Shown: positions 1-8,468 of the stretch, one piece after another
How the letters are laid out: the number at the start of each line of letters is the position of its first letter
How positions within the stretch are numbered: the first letter of the stretch is position 1
Origin: Planctomycetota bacterium
GTDB lineage: Bacteria > Planctomycetota > Phycisphaerae > Phycisphaerales > UBA1924
Assembly: GCA_020831805.1 (NCBI GenBank)
Contig: JAFIFX010000010.1
Location: forward strand, 1 to 64,000
DNA length: 64,000 nucleotides
Direction: 5' to 3'
Made by a program: the position numbers and the translations under genes
Notes under the pieces: model-generated
The model's database searches: none
The model's input: the letters and a program-made list of their open reading frames with translations, nothing else
What the model was told of the DNA's origin: nothing

Positions 1-103
1 TTCTGTGCGCCAATCTCCCCCCAATGACCACGCTTGTGCGCAACATCGTGGACATCGCCCCGATTCCCCTTGAACAACCCACCCAGCGCGATACCTTCGC
101 GCC

Positions 104-1207
104 ATGACCACCACCACCCCACGCCGCCCCGCCGACCTGACCACCGCCATCGGATCCCCCAAACCACCGGTGCCGTGCTCTTCGTCCTCGAAGAGCACGA
201 ATCAACCCCCACCATCCTCCCCCGCACCCAGCGCGTTCTACGCCCCCGACCAGCCCGCCCCCATCCCCCGCGAGCCCGGCCGCACCGACCCACACCACCG
301 CCTGCTCCAAACCCTCTCCTCCGCCGAGGTCTCCACCGTCGCGCTCTGCGAGATCCACACCCTCACCCTCGCCCAGATCGCCGAACTCACCGGCTCACCC
401 ACTTTCGAACAAGCCCTCGACGCCGCCGAGCGCATCGCCGACTTCCGCCTCCGCCTGCTCCGCCTCGAGGCCGAACAACTCGCCTGGGCCCGCCTGATCG
501 AAACCGCCCGCCGCAACCCCATCAACGCACGCGAAGCCGAAACCGCCCGCAAAGCCGCATCCCAAATCCTCCGCGAACTCAAAAAACCGCACCCTCATGG
601 AGCGGGGGGCAACCTGCCCCCCGATCGCCCAAAGGGCGATACCCAGGGTGCCACTGGTTGTCCCGAAGGGCAACCAGTGTCTTCCCCTCCCCCTCTGCAA
701 CCCATGTCTCCAGACCCCCTCACCCCACCCCAAACACCCGCCGGTGCGCGTTCGACAGCGCCAACCCCGCCAGCGCCCCCCGCGTCACCCACCGCCGCCC
801 CTCCATCACGCCCGTCGCCCCGACCGAGCCCGACGCCACCACGAACAACACCCGCCGGTGCGTCGTCACATGCACGAACCGATCGATCTCCCGCCCCGGC
901 GTCACGCCCGCCGACCGCGCTGCAGCATCCAACGCCAGCGGCTCCGCCCCCTCCACGCTCGGCGGCTGCACCATCCCCGCCCACAACCCCTCCGCCCCCC
1001 GCGTCTCCACCAGCACCCGGTCCCCATCCTCCACCACAAAGCACGCCACGAACCAGTCCTTCTGCTTTGCCCGCGGCTTCGGCCTCGGAATCTCGTCCGT
1101 CCGACCCTGACCGAACGCCGCGCACGCACCGCGCAGCGGGCACGCCGGACACCGCGGCGCCGATGGCGTGCACACCGTCGCCCCCAGCTCCATCAACCCC
1201 TCGTTGA
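104..1207 (+). CDS. hypothetical protein; only the N-terminal ~165 aa look protein-like, the C-terminal part runs through hairpin repeats and antisense to mutY
   Basis: ORF with helix-rich segment ...LTLAQIAELTGSPTFEQALDAAERIADFRLRLLRLEAEQLAWARLIETARR...; after ~600 it is low-complexity Pro/Ser/Thr and overlaps mutY on the opposite strand. Confidence 0.3.
   Translation: MTTTTPRRPADLTTAIGSPKPPVPCSSSSKSTNQPPPSSPAPSAFYAPDQPAPIPREPGRTDPHHRLLQTLSSAEVSTVALCEIHTLTLAQIAELTGSPTFEQALDAAERIADFRLRLLRLEAEQLAWARLIETARRNPINAREAETARKAASQILRELKKPHPHGAGGNLPPDRPKGDTQGATGCPEGQPVSSPPPLQPMSPDPLTPPQTPAGARSTAPTPPAPPASPTAAPPSRPSPRPSPTPPRTTPAGASSHARTDRSPAPASRPPTALQHPTPAAPPPPRSAAAPSPPTTPPPPASPPAPGPHPPPQSTPRTSPSALPAASASESRPSDPDRTPRTHRAAGTPDTAAPMACTPSPPAPSTPR
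604..679. repeat. three consecutive perfect hairpins (604-622, 624-640, 652-679)
   Basis: ggggggc-aacct-gcccccc; atcgccc-aaa-gggcgat; cactggttg-tcccgaaggg-caaccagtg. Confidence 0.75.
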
Positions 1208-1736
1208 GCACGCCCGGCGAACCCGCGCCGTCCACCAGCTCCGCCGCCCGCGCCCACGCCCAGTCCTGCGTTTGCTTGTCCTTCGGCGGCGCATCGTTGC
1301 CGTGCAGCCGCAGCAGCACCCGCTCGACATTCCCGTCCACGATCGGCACGCGCCGCCCGAACACGATCGACGCCAGCGCCCCCGCCGTGTACCGCCCCAC
1401 GCCCGGCAACGCGCGCAGCGCGTCCGGATCATCCGGGAACACCCCCCCGTGCCGCTCGACCACGGCCTTCGCCGCCGCGTGCAGCAGCCGCGCCCGCCGG
1501 TAGTACCCCAGCCCCGACCACGCCGCCAGAACATCCTCTTCCGAAGCCGCCGCCAGATCGAACACCGTCGGAAACCGCCCCATGAACGCCCCGAACTTCT
1601 CCAGCACCCGCGACACCTGCGTCTGCTGCAGCATCAACTCAGAGACGAGCGCCCCATACGGATCACGCGCCCCGTCCACCGGCGAAGGCCGCCAGGGAAG
1701 ATCCCGCGCATGCGCCCGAAACCAAATCTCAACCAA
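720..1736 (-). CDS. mutY: A/G-specific adenine DNA glycosylase (MutY); start uncertain (TTG ~1736, or ORF start 1850)
   Basis: HhH-GPD signature: ELMLQQTQVSRVLEKF, LPGVGRYTAGALASIVFGRRVPIVDGNVERVLLRL, FeS cluster Cys pattern CTPSAPRCPACPLRGAC; region 1763-1850 is low-complexity C-rich. Confidence 0.92.
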   Translation of the reverse strand: MVEIWFRAHARDLPWRPSPVDGARDPYGALVSELMLQQTQVSRVLEKFGAFMGRFPTVFDLAAASEEDVLAAWSGLGYYRRARLLHAAAKAVVERHGGVFPDDPDALRALPGVGRYTAGALASIVFGRRVPIVDGNVERVLLRLHGNDAPPKDKQTQDWAWARAAELVDGAGSPGVLNEGLMELGATVCTPSAPRCPACPLRGACAAFGQGRTDEIPRPKPRAKQKDWFVACFVVEDGDRVLVETRGAEGLWAGMVQPPSVEGAEPLALDAAARSAGVTPGREIDRFVHVTTHRRVLFVVASGSVGATGVMEGRRWVTRGALAGLALSNAHRRVFGVG

Positions 1737-1741
1737 CTGAG

Positions 1742-1763
1742 CCGCGGGCTTCAGCCCGCGCGG
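1742..1763. repeat. GC-rich hairpin ccgcgggct-tc-agcccgcgcgg between nfu-like gene and mutY
   Basis: inverted repeat read directly from sequence (one bulged C). Confidence 0.55.
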
Positions 1764-1842
1764 TGGTTGCGCCCCCCCTGCCCTCGGCGCCCCACCGCCC
1801 CCCCGCCCCCGCCCCCGCCCCAGCTTTGCCCCACGCCCCCCC

Positions 1843-2091
1843 TCACCCACCCAACACCTTCTTCACCCCCCGCTTGATCCCCGCCCAGTCCGCCCCCGGC
1901 TCCTTGCACACCGTCACGAACGAAGCATGCATCAGCACCCGCGTCACCCCAGGGATCGCCAGCAGCGCCAACGCCTGCGCATCCCCGCCCGCCTCCTCCG
2001 GCCGGCCCGCCGACACGATCGCCCCCGCCCGCGGCGTCTCCAGCACGCACTTGACCGCGTTCGGGTTGGGCGTCGTCTCGAACCGCATCAT
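1843..2091 (-). CDS. NifU N-terminal / scaffold protein Nfu-like domain protein
   Basis: MMRFETTPNPNAVKCVLETP...GIPGVTRVLMHASFVTVCKEPGADWAGIKRGVKKVL; typical FETTPNPN(A/S)xK start of Nfu_N domain. Confidence 0.8.
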   Translation of the reverse strand: MMRFETTPNPNAVKCVLETPRAGAIVSAGRPEEAGGDAQALALLAIPGVTRVLMHASFVTVCKEPGADWAGIKRGVKKVLGG

Positions 2092-2798
2092 CGATCCCAC
2101 AGAACAGGCAGAAACCGCTTGAAAAAACCGCCCGACGGCCACGCATGGTGCCCGGGCTCGATCTCGCGCACGCCCAGCCCGTGGGCCGCGCCGAACGCCC
2201 GGACCCGCGCCGCCAGGATCCGCTGCGGCCCGCTCGTCGCGCACACCGGATACCAGTCGCCGCTCGTGTCCCGCACCACGACCGAGAGCACACGGTATGT
2301 CCGCGTGCTCGCCGCCGTCGTCCGGCTGCCCGTGCGGCACAGAAACACGCCATCAAACCGATCCTCCCCGACCGCCCAACCGTGGTGCGGCGATGCGATC
2401 CCGTTCTCCCCGGCCTCCAGCAAACGCAGCGCACCGGCGCCGCGCTCGCTCCGCCAGTACAACAGCCACACGCCCAACGCCATGCCGAGCATCACGCCGA
2501 CGCCGATCGGCTTCAACGCCCCCGGCAGCACGAACAACCCCCCCAACCCGCCCGCGCCGGACAGAAGCGCGAGCCTGCCGAGCAAGGGCCAAGCACGCTC
2601 TTTCCACGCGGGCACCACCAGCCCGTCCCGAACATCCCGCCGCAGCGGGGCCCGCAGCAGCGCCGGGCCCGCGCACGACGCCTCGATCGCCGCCCGGAGC
2701 GCCCGGTCGTGCTCGACGCCCACCGACGGCCCGCTCACGCCCGCACCGCCGTCGGGTAGACTGGGGTCATGCCACGCGAGCCGGCCACCAAGGAGCAC
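2088..2798 (-). CDS. hypothetical membrane protein (start uncertain)
   Basis: two adjacent TM-like segments GGLGGLFVLPGALKPIGVGVMLGMALGVWLLYW. Confidence 0.6.
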   Translation of the reverse strand: MLLGGRLAWHDPSLPDGGAGVSGPSVGVEHDRALRAAIEASCAGPALLRAPLRRDVRDGLVVPAWKERAWPLLGRLALLSGAGGLGGLFVLPGALKPIGVGVMLGMALGVWLLYWRSERGAGALRLLEAGENGIASPHHGWAVGEDRFDGVFLCRTGSRTTAASTRTYRVLSVVVRDTSGDWYPVCATSGPQRILAARVRAFGAAHGLGVREIEPGHHAWPSGGFFKRFLPVLWDR

Positions 2799-3047
2799 TG
2801 GAAAGTCCGGCTCGCGCAGTCCATCTTCATCGGTGTGGTCGTGGGTTTGCTGTCGTGGCTGTTCCAGCCCAGCGCGGGCTGGTTCATGCCGCTGCTCGGC
2901 TTCGGCGCGGGCCTGCTGTGGTTCCTGCTCGAGCCGCTCATCAAACCCCGCAGACCCCTCCGCGACCCCGTGCGCGAAGAGTCCATCGCCGCCACGGAAG
3001 AAGCCATCCGGCTGGCCGAAGCCGAGGCCGACCGCCAGGACGCCTGA
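2769..3047 (+). CDS. small two-TM hypothetical membrane protein
   Basis: SIFIGVVVGLLSWLFQPSAGWFMPLLGFGAGLLWFLLEPL; ATG start. Confidence 0.6.
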   Translation: MPREPATKEHWKVRLAQSIFIGVVVGLLSWLFQPSAGWFMPLLGFGAGLLWFLLEPLIKPRRPLRDPVREESIAATEEAIRLAEAEADRQDA

Positions 3048-3051
3048 GGCG

Positions 3052-4179
3052 TCACGCCGGCACCCCCACCGAATCCAGCAGCCCCCGCACCGCCGCGTCG
3101 CGCTCGTCTGGCGTGTCCCGCACCACCGTCACATGCCCCAGCTTCCGCCCCGGCCGGGCGGCCTTGTGGTAGTCGTGCCAGTGCGCCCCGGCGCCGGCGG
3201 CCCAGGCCGCCGGGGGCTCGTGCGCGCCGATGATGTTCCCCATAGCCGCGTGCCCCCCCGCGTCGGTAGGGCCCAGCTCCAAACCCGTCACCGCGCCGAT
3301 GTGGTTCTCGAACTGGCTGGTCTTCGCACCCTCGATCGTCCAGTGCCCCGTGTTGTGCACCCGCGGGGCGATCTCGTTGGCCAGCAGCCGCGCGTCCGGC
3401 CCATCGCCGACCTGGAAGAACTCCACTGCGATGGTCCCGATGTAGCCCAGGTGATCGAGCACCTTCCGCGCCGCGTCCTGCGCCGCGGCGGCCACGCCGT
3501 CGTCGATCCCCAACGCCGGCGCCCGCGTGACGCACAGGATCCCGTTGGCGTGCTGGTTCTCGTTGAGCGGGTACACCACGGTCGAACCGTCCACGCCCCG
3601 CGTCGCGATCACCGAGACCTCGCGCACAAACGGGACCATCTTGTCCAGGATCGCCGGGACCCGCCCGACCGCGATCCAGGCCCGCTCGGCGTCCTCGGGC
3701 GAGCGCAGCACGCTCTGGCCCTTGCCGTCGTAGCCCTGCCGGCGCGACTTGAGGATCGCCGGCCCGCCGATGGCGCCGACCGCCGCGACCAGGTCCTCCA
3801 GCGAATCCACCGGGCGCATGTCCGGCGCGGCGATCCCCAGATCCGCGAACATCCGGCGCTCGCTGAGCCGGTCCTGGGCCACCTCCAGCGCCCGCGGCCC
3901 GGGCCGCACGGCGACCAGCCGGGCCAGGCGCTCGGCGCTGGCCGCCGGGACATTCTCGAACTCGAAGGTCACCACCCCGCCCGAGCCGCAGCGGGCGGCC
4001 AGCCGGTCCAGCGCCTTGGGGTCGTCCCACGCCCCGACCTCCACCGCGCAGGCGTGCGACGCGGGGCACTTGGGGTCCGGGTCCAGGGCGATGCAGGCCA
4101 CGCCCAGCGGGCGGGCCGCCTCGGCCAGCATCATCGCCAACTGCCCGCCGCCCAGGATGCCCACCACCGGCTTTGCCAT
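3052..4179 (-). CDS. purK: 5-(carboxyamino)imidazole ribonucleotide synthase
   Basis: MAKPVVGILGGGQLAMMLAEAARPLG..., TFEFENVPA, ATP-grasp motifs, LANEIAPRVHNTGHWTIEGAKTSQFENH. Confidence 0.95.
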   Translation of the reverse strand: MAKPVVGILGGGQLAMMLAEAARPLGVACIALDPDPKCPASHACAVEVGAWDDPKALDRLAARCGSGGVVTFEFENVPAASAERLARLVAVRPGPRALEVAQDRLSERRMFADLGIAAPDMRPVDSLEDLVAAVGAIGGPAILKSRRQGYDGKGQSVLRSPEDAERAWIAVGRVPAILDKMVPFVREVSVIATRGVDGSTVVYPLNENQHANGILCVTRAPALGIDDGVAAAAQDAARKVLDHLGYIGTIAVEFFQVGDGPDARLLANEIAPRVHNTGHWTIEGAKTSQFENHIGAVTGLELGPTDAGGHAAMGNIIGAHEPPAAWAAGAGAHWHDYHKAARPGRKLGHVTVVRDTPDERDAAVRGLLDSVGVPA

Positions 4180-4257
4180 ATCTTGATCTTTGGCAAGCGG
4201 CGCGTCGCCGGGGCCGGAATCCCCGTGTGCGGCGTGCGGGGGGTGTATGCTCCGCCC

Positions 4258-5364
4258 ATGCCTTCCTGTGCACGGACGCCGGCCGGTTTTTTTGCGATCC
4301 TCTGTCTCTGCCCCGCCGCGTGGGGCGCCGGGTTCGCGGGCGCGACGCGGACGCCCGCTGCCTCGGCCGACCCGTCCGCCGAGCGGCTCGCGGGCGACCC
4401 GGACGACGGCCTGCTCGACGCCCTGTTCACCCGCTCCAACTACACCTTCCGCTCCTTCACGGCGTACTGGGACAACGACGGCACCTACCCCAACCTCGTC
4501 CGTGACACGGACCGGTTCTACACCAGCGGCCAGGGCATCGAGTTCGGCTTCGGCTTCGAGCCGTCCGACCCGAGCCGCTTCGCCCCGGGCTGGGAGGACC
4601 CCCGCTTCGGCGTGGGCCTCTCGCTCAAGCAGCGCATCCATACGGCGTCGGATATCTCGATCGCCGATCCCGACCCGAACGACCATCCGTACGCGGGCTG
4701 GCTGACGCTGGGCTTCTCGTTCCAGCGGGCCGACGCGAACCGGCACGACCACTTCGGGCTGGACATCGGCATCGTCGGGCCGCAGTCCTACGCCGAGGAC
4801 ATGCAGAAGTGGGTCCACACCACCTGGCCGGACGAGATCTACCCCGAGGGCTGGCACACGCAGCTCAAGAACGAGCCGACGATCAACCTGACCTACCAGC
4901 GGACCTGGCGCACCGAGCGGGCGGAGTTCGCCGGGCTGAAGATGGACATGCTCCCTGCGGTGCGCCTGGACGGTGGCAATGTGTTCATCCGCGCACGGGG
5001 GGAGGCCACGGTGCGGGTGGGCTGGAACCTGCCCGATGACTTCGGGCCGGCCTCGTTCCTGGGCATCAAGGACCACACGGGCGGCGGGTGGGACGACCCG
5101 GACAACCCGTGGTCGGTCTACGGCTACGCGCGGGTCAGCGCGGACGCGGTGGGGCGGAACATCTTCATCGACGGCAACACCTTCACCAGCTCCCGTTCGG
5201 CCTCGCGCGAGCCGTTCGTGGTGCGGGCGACCTTCGGCGTGATGGCCCGGTACCGCTGCGTGGAGCTGGGCTGGGCCCAGACGCTCGAATCGGACACTTT
5301 CCGAGACCAGCCCAACGGCCACACCTGGGGCTCGATCATCCTGAACATCCAGTGCCGGTTCTGA
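4258..5364 (+). CDS. LpxR-like lipid A deacylase family (DUF2219) outer membrane protein
   Basis: signal peptide then DNDGTYPN...DRFYTSGQGIEFG, HPYAGWLTLGFSFQRAD, ends with aromatic F. Confidence 0.85.
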   Translation: MPSCARTPAGFFAILCLCPAAWGAGFAGATRTPAASADPSAERLAGDPDDGLLDALFTRSNYTFRSFTAYWDNDGTYPNLVRDTDRFYTSGQGIEFGFGFEPSDPSRFAPGWEDPRFGVGLSLKQRIHTASDISIADPDPNDHPYAGWLTLGFSFQRADANRHDHFGLDIGIVGPQSYAEDMQKWVHTTWPDEIYPEGWHTQLKNEPTINLTYQRTWRTERAEFAGLKMDMLPAVRLDGGNVFIRARGEATVRVGWNLPDDFGPASFLGIKDHTGGGWDDPDNPWSVYGYARVSADAVGRNIFIDGNTFTSSRSASREPFVVRATFGVMARYRCVELGWAQTLESDTFRDQPNGHTWGSIILNIQCRF

Positions 5365-5445
5365 CAGGCGCATTTTTTCTCATTTGCGGGGCGGGTCCGG
5401 GGGCGTTCGGGTTATATTGGTCGCCTCTTCTTCAGGAGGACGGCC

Positions 5446-6087
5446 ATGCGCAGGAAGGTTCGGCCGGGTTTCACGCTGATCGAGCATCACGACGACGGCG
5501 TCGGGCGTTCCCGGATCGGGATGGGACCGCGTCATGCCGGGTTGTGTTGTGCGTATGAGGGATCACGGCTTGGCGACGGAGGCGGGATGATGTTTGTATC
5601 TTTTGTTCTGCTTTTCCTGGCCAGGATCTTCGGCGGAGCGGTCGTGGTCAGCCAGATTGACCTGAACAGCGGTTGGTTTGTGCGATCGTACTGGGTCGGC
5701 CCCGAGCCGCGTCAGATGGTGTGGTTCAAAACTTTCGCGGATCCGTTGTACCGCCATCCGGACGAGGGCGCCGACTGGGTTTGGACGGGCTCGAAGCCGC
5801 TGTTGTCCCGGTCGTGGCCGAGGACGGAAATCAGCGGGATATACATCGATATTCACGACTATGTGGCTGTTCTCGAGATGTTTGGCGCATCCGGTCAGGA
5901 TAAACACGCGGCGATTTGCGAGTACATTGATTATCTGAAAGCGCATCGGACCCGTGCCGAGCCGATCTGGGACTTTGATACCAAGCGCGTTTGGATTGAG
6001 GATCAGGATGGATCCGTGATTCTCTTGTGGCCCACCGACCAGGCCGGCGTGGTTTGCGAGGAAGGCTTCGGATCCTCTGGGCTTTGA
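5446..6087 (+). CDS. hypothetical protein with degenerate prepilin-like N-terminus (GFTLIE) ; probable true start 5587
   Basis: RBS aggagg upstream of ATG 5446; MRRKVRPGFTLIEHHDDG... then TM-like segment MMFVSFVLLFLARIFGGAVVV. Confidence 0.45.
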   Translation: MRRKVRPGFTLIEHHDDGVGRSRIGMGPRHAGLCCAYEGSRLGDGGGMMFVSFVLLFLARIFGGAVVVSQIDLNSGWFVRSYWVGPEPRQMVWFKTFADPLYRHPDEGADWVWTGSKPLLSRSWPRTEISGIYIDIHDYVAVLEMFGASGQDKHAAICEYIDYLKAHRTRAEPIWDFDTKRVWIEDQDGSVILLWPTDQAGVVCEEGFGSSGL

Positions 6088-6261
6088 CGCTCCCTCGCCG
6101 CTGCTCCGGTCTCGGCGCGTCCGTTCGGCAGGCGGGCTGGCCCGTCCGGCCGGATCGCGTGATCGGACCCCCGTTCCTGTTTGTGGATCGGCTGGGCGGT
6201 AGGATGAGCGGCGGTGCGGGCGTCGGTTTTCGACGGGCTTTGCGGACCACAAGGAGCGGGC

Positions 6262-7857
6262 ATGCTTGAGACGGGCGAGCGGGGCGGCCCGGAGATGAGC
6301 GATCGCGCGGGACGGGGCTCCGACGAGGGGGTGTCGTCGGGCGTGGTCTCCGGCGTCCGGCTTCTGCCGGCGTTGTTTGTCCGGCCGGGCGTGTTCTTTC
6401 GTTCTTGGGGCGCGGACGCGCCGCTCGCGTGGGTGATCGGTGCGGCGTGGCTGGTCGGGATCGGGAGCATGTCCGGCTCGATCCTCAACAGGATGCGCGC
6501 CGATTCCTGGCCCTCGTGGCTCACGATCGATCTGGACGGCTGGATGGTTTTCTGGGTTGTCGTCATGGCCACGGGGGTTCTCCGCGGGCTGGGCGCGGTC
6601 GTGGTCGGGGGCGGCTGGTTCCGTGCGCGGCTGTGGCTGAGCGGCGTTCGGACGCCGTGCTGGGGAGCGAGCCTTCGGCTCTATATCGGCGGCCGGTTTG
6701 TCGAGCAGGTCGCCGGCGTGCTCGCACTGATCGGCGGCTCGTTCGTGTACGCGTCCCCGTCGGCGTATCTCGGTGATGGTGTCGGACGCGTCGTGATGAT
6801 CGCCGGTGTCGTGCTGCTGCTGTGGGGCGGGGTGGTCCCGTTCCTCGGGGCTCGGGCGTTGTTCCGGCTCAACCGCTGGTCGTGGCTCTGGCTGTTCGCG
6901 TTGCCCGTGGCGTGGCGGCTGGCGATCGCGGCCGCCGGATTCTGGTGGACGATCGCGGGAGCGCCGAGCGGTTTGTCGTGGAATGAACCCGGGACGCGGA
7001 CTCACCAAGGGCCCGTCTTTTCGGTGGTCATCCACCGGGACTGGATCCCGACGGACCGCCCGGACGGCGTCGATGCCGTCCGTCCTGATGGGCGGGCGTC
7101 GTGGGGAGCGACGATCGTTCCGACGGAGCAAGCCGGGGCGAGGGCGCTCGCGCTGGGCGGATCGGAAGACCCGGTTCTGTCGCCGGGCCCCGGAACGATC
7201 GGGCGGTGGACGGGCGATCGGTGGGAGCACCGTGTCGGAGAGAAGACGGTGGTGATCTTCGACTCGGAGCTGGACAACGAGCACCGTGTGCTGTTCCGGC
7301 TGGCGGCGCCGAGCGCGGAGTGGGGGGATGTGTACGCGGACCTCGAGCGGTGCATGGCGTCCGCTTTCGTGGTGGATCCGCGCTTCGTCGGGGTGGATGC
7401 CGGCCGCATGACCACGATCGGGTCGGGGTCGCTCGCGTTCGAGGTGCCGGAGAACTGGATCGTCGGATCGATGACGAAGGAGAATGACACGCTGGGGACT
7501 GTTGAGCAGATTCATGTGCGGTCTCCGGGGGCCGCGGAGATCTTCGTGCTGTCGTACCGGTCCGAGCAAGGGGCCGCCGAGCTGTTCGGGGCGACCCGGG
7601 AGGAGCTGGCGGGCTGGTACACGCTGGGCGGGGAGCGTCTGATCTCCGTGTGGCGGGGGATGCCGTGCGTGGGGATGGAGGCCGCGGGGCGAACGCGGCG
7701 CGGCATGCCGATCCGGCTTCGCGTGGTGGTTCTGGAGCTGGCGGACGGCGCGCGGGCGGAGATTCTGACCGTCTTTGCTCCGCATGAACCCGAGTCGCTG
7801 CGTCGGGGGCTTCGGCACTTCGAGGAGAGCGTCCGGTTCGAGGCGTCGGGGCCATAG
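6262..7857 (+). CDS. hypothetical Yip1-like multi-TM membrane protein with C-terminal soluble domain
   Basis: several TM segments, [33 protein letters not shown] 6262. Confidence 0.65.
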   Translation: MLETGERGGPEMSDRAGRGSDEGVSSGVVSGVRLLPALFVRPGVFFRSWGADAPLAWVIGAAWLVGIGSMSGSILNRMRADSWPSWLTIDLDGWMVFWVVVMATGVLRGLGAVVVGGGWFRARLWLSGVRTPCWGASLRLYIGGRFVEQVAGVLALIGGSFVYASPSAYLGDGVGRVVMIAGVVLLLWGGVVPFLGARALFRLNRWSWLWLFALPVAWRLAIAAAGFWWTIAGAPSGLSWNEPGTRTHQGPVFSVVIHRDWIPTDRPDGVDAVRPDGRASWGATIVPTEQAGARALALGGSEDPVLSPGPGTIGRWTGDRWEHRVGEKTVVIFDSELDNEHRVLFRLAAPSAEWGDVYADLERCMASAFVVDPRFVGVDAGRMTTIGSGSLAFEVPENWIVGSMTKENDTLGTVEQIHVRSPGAAEIFVLSYRSEQGAAELFGATREELAGWYTLGGERLISVWRGMPCVGMEAAGRTRRGMPIRLRVVVLELADGARAEILTVFAPHEPESLRRGLRHFEESVRFEASGP

Positions 7858-7865
7858 CATCCGGC

Positions 7866-8423
7866 ATGACACAGGATGGCACCACCGGTTCTCCGCTCGT
7901 CGGCGTCGTGATGGGTTCCCGCTCGGACTGGGCGGGGACGATGGAGTTCGCGGCGGGGGTGCTCGGGGAGCTGGGGGTGGCGCACGAGACGCGGGTGGTG
8001 TCGGCGCACCGGACGCCGGACCTCTTGGCGTCGTACGCGAAGGGGGCCGAGGGGCGGGGGATCCGGGTGATCATCGCGGGGGCGGGCGGGGCGGCGCACC
8101 TGCCGGGGATGCTGGCGGCGCACACGCACCTGCCGGTGCTGGGGGTGCCGGTGCAATCGAAGGCGCTGAACGGGATGGACTCGCTGCTGTCGATCGCGCA
8201 GATGCCGGCGGGGATCCCGGTGGGGACGCTGGCGATCGGGAAGGCGGGGGCGGTGAACGCGGGGCTGCTGGCCGCGGCGGTGCTGGCGTTGGGAGATGAG
8301 GCGTTGCGCGGGCGGCTGGTGGCGTACCGGGCGGCGCAGACGGAGCGGGTTTTGGGGGATGCGGATCCGAGTGTGGGGGGGGGGGAAGAGACGGAGAGAC
8401 GGAGAGACGGAGAGACGAAGTGA
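7866..8423 (+). CDS. purE: 5-(carboxyamino)imidazole ribonucleotide mutase
   Basis: [19 protein letters not shown]...[11 protein letters not shown]...[57 protein letters not shown]. Confidence 0.96.
   Translation: MTQDGTTGSPLVGVVMGSRSDWAGTMEFAAGVLGELGVAHETRVVSAHRTPDLLASYAKGAEGRGIRVIIAGAGGAAHLPGMLAAHTHLPVLGVPVQSKALNGMDSLLSIAQMPAGIPVGTLAIGKAGAVNAGLLAAAVLALGDEALRGRLVAYRAAQTERVLGDADPSVGGGEETERRRDGETK
8375..8420. repeat. G11 tract followed by ~3 tandem copies of acggagag at the 3' end of purE
   Basis: gtgtGGGGGGGGGGGaag agacggagagacggagagacggagagacgaag. Confidence 0.8.
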
Positions 8424-8468
8424 AAAGGTGGGGCGGGGCTTTGTCGCCCCGGAGGGGCCGGTGGTTGG

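Noticed and set aside
1763-1850. Coding extension of mutY N-terminus
   Set aside because: C-rich low-complexity DNA with a hairpin downstream; homology starts at LVEIWFRAHARDLPW.
1927-4257. Upstream 777 codons of the 1145-aa ORF 1927-5364 (+)
   Set aside because: Antisense to the nfu-like gene and purK; Arg/Pro-rich composition typical of spurious high-GC frames. Only 4258-5364 is real.
4180-5373. N-terminal half of the 773-aa minus ORF 3052-5373
   Set aside because: Antisense of the LpxR-like gene; the recognisable PurK starts at MAKPVVGILGGG (4179).
5563-7872. 769-aa minus ORF
   Set aside because: Antisense of 5446-7857; Arg/Pro-rich.
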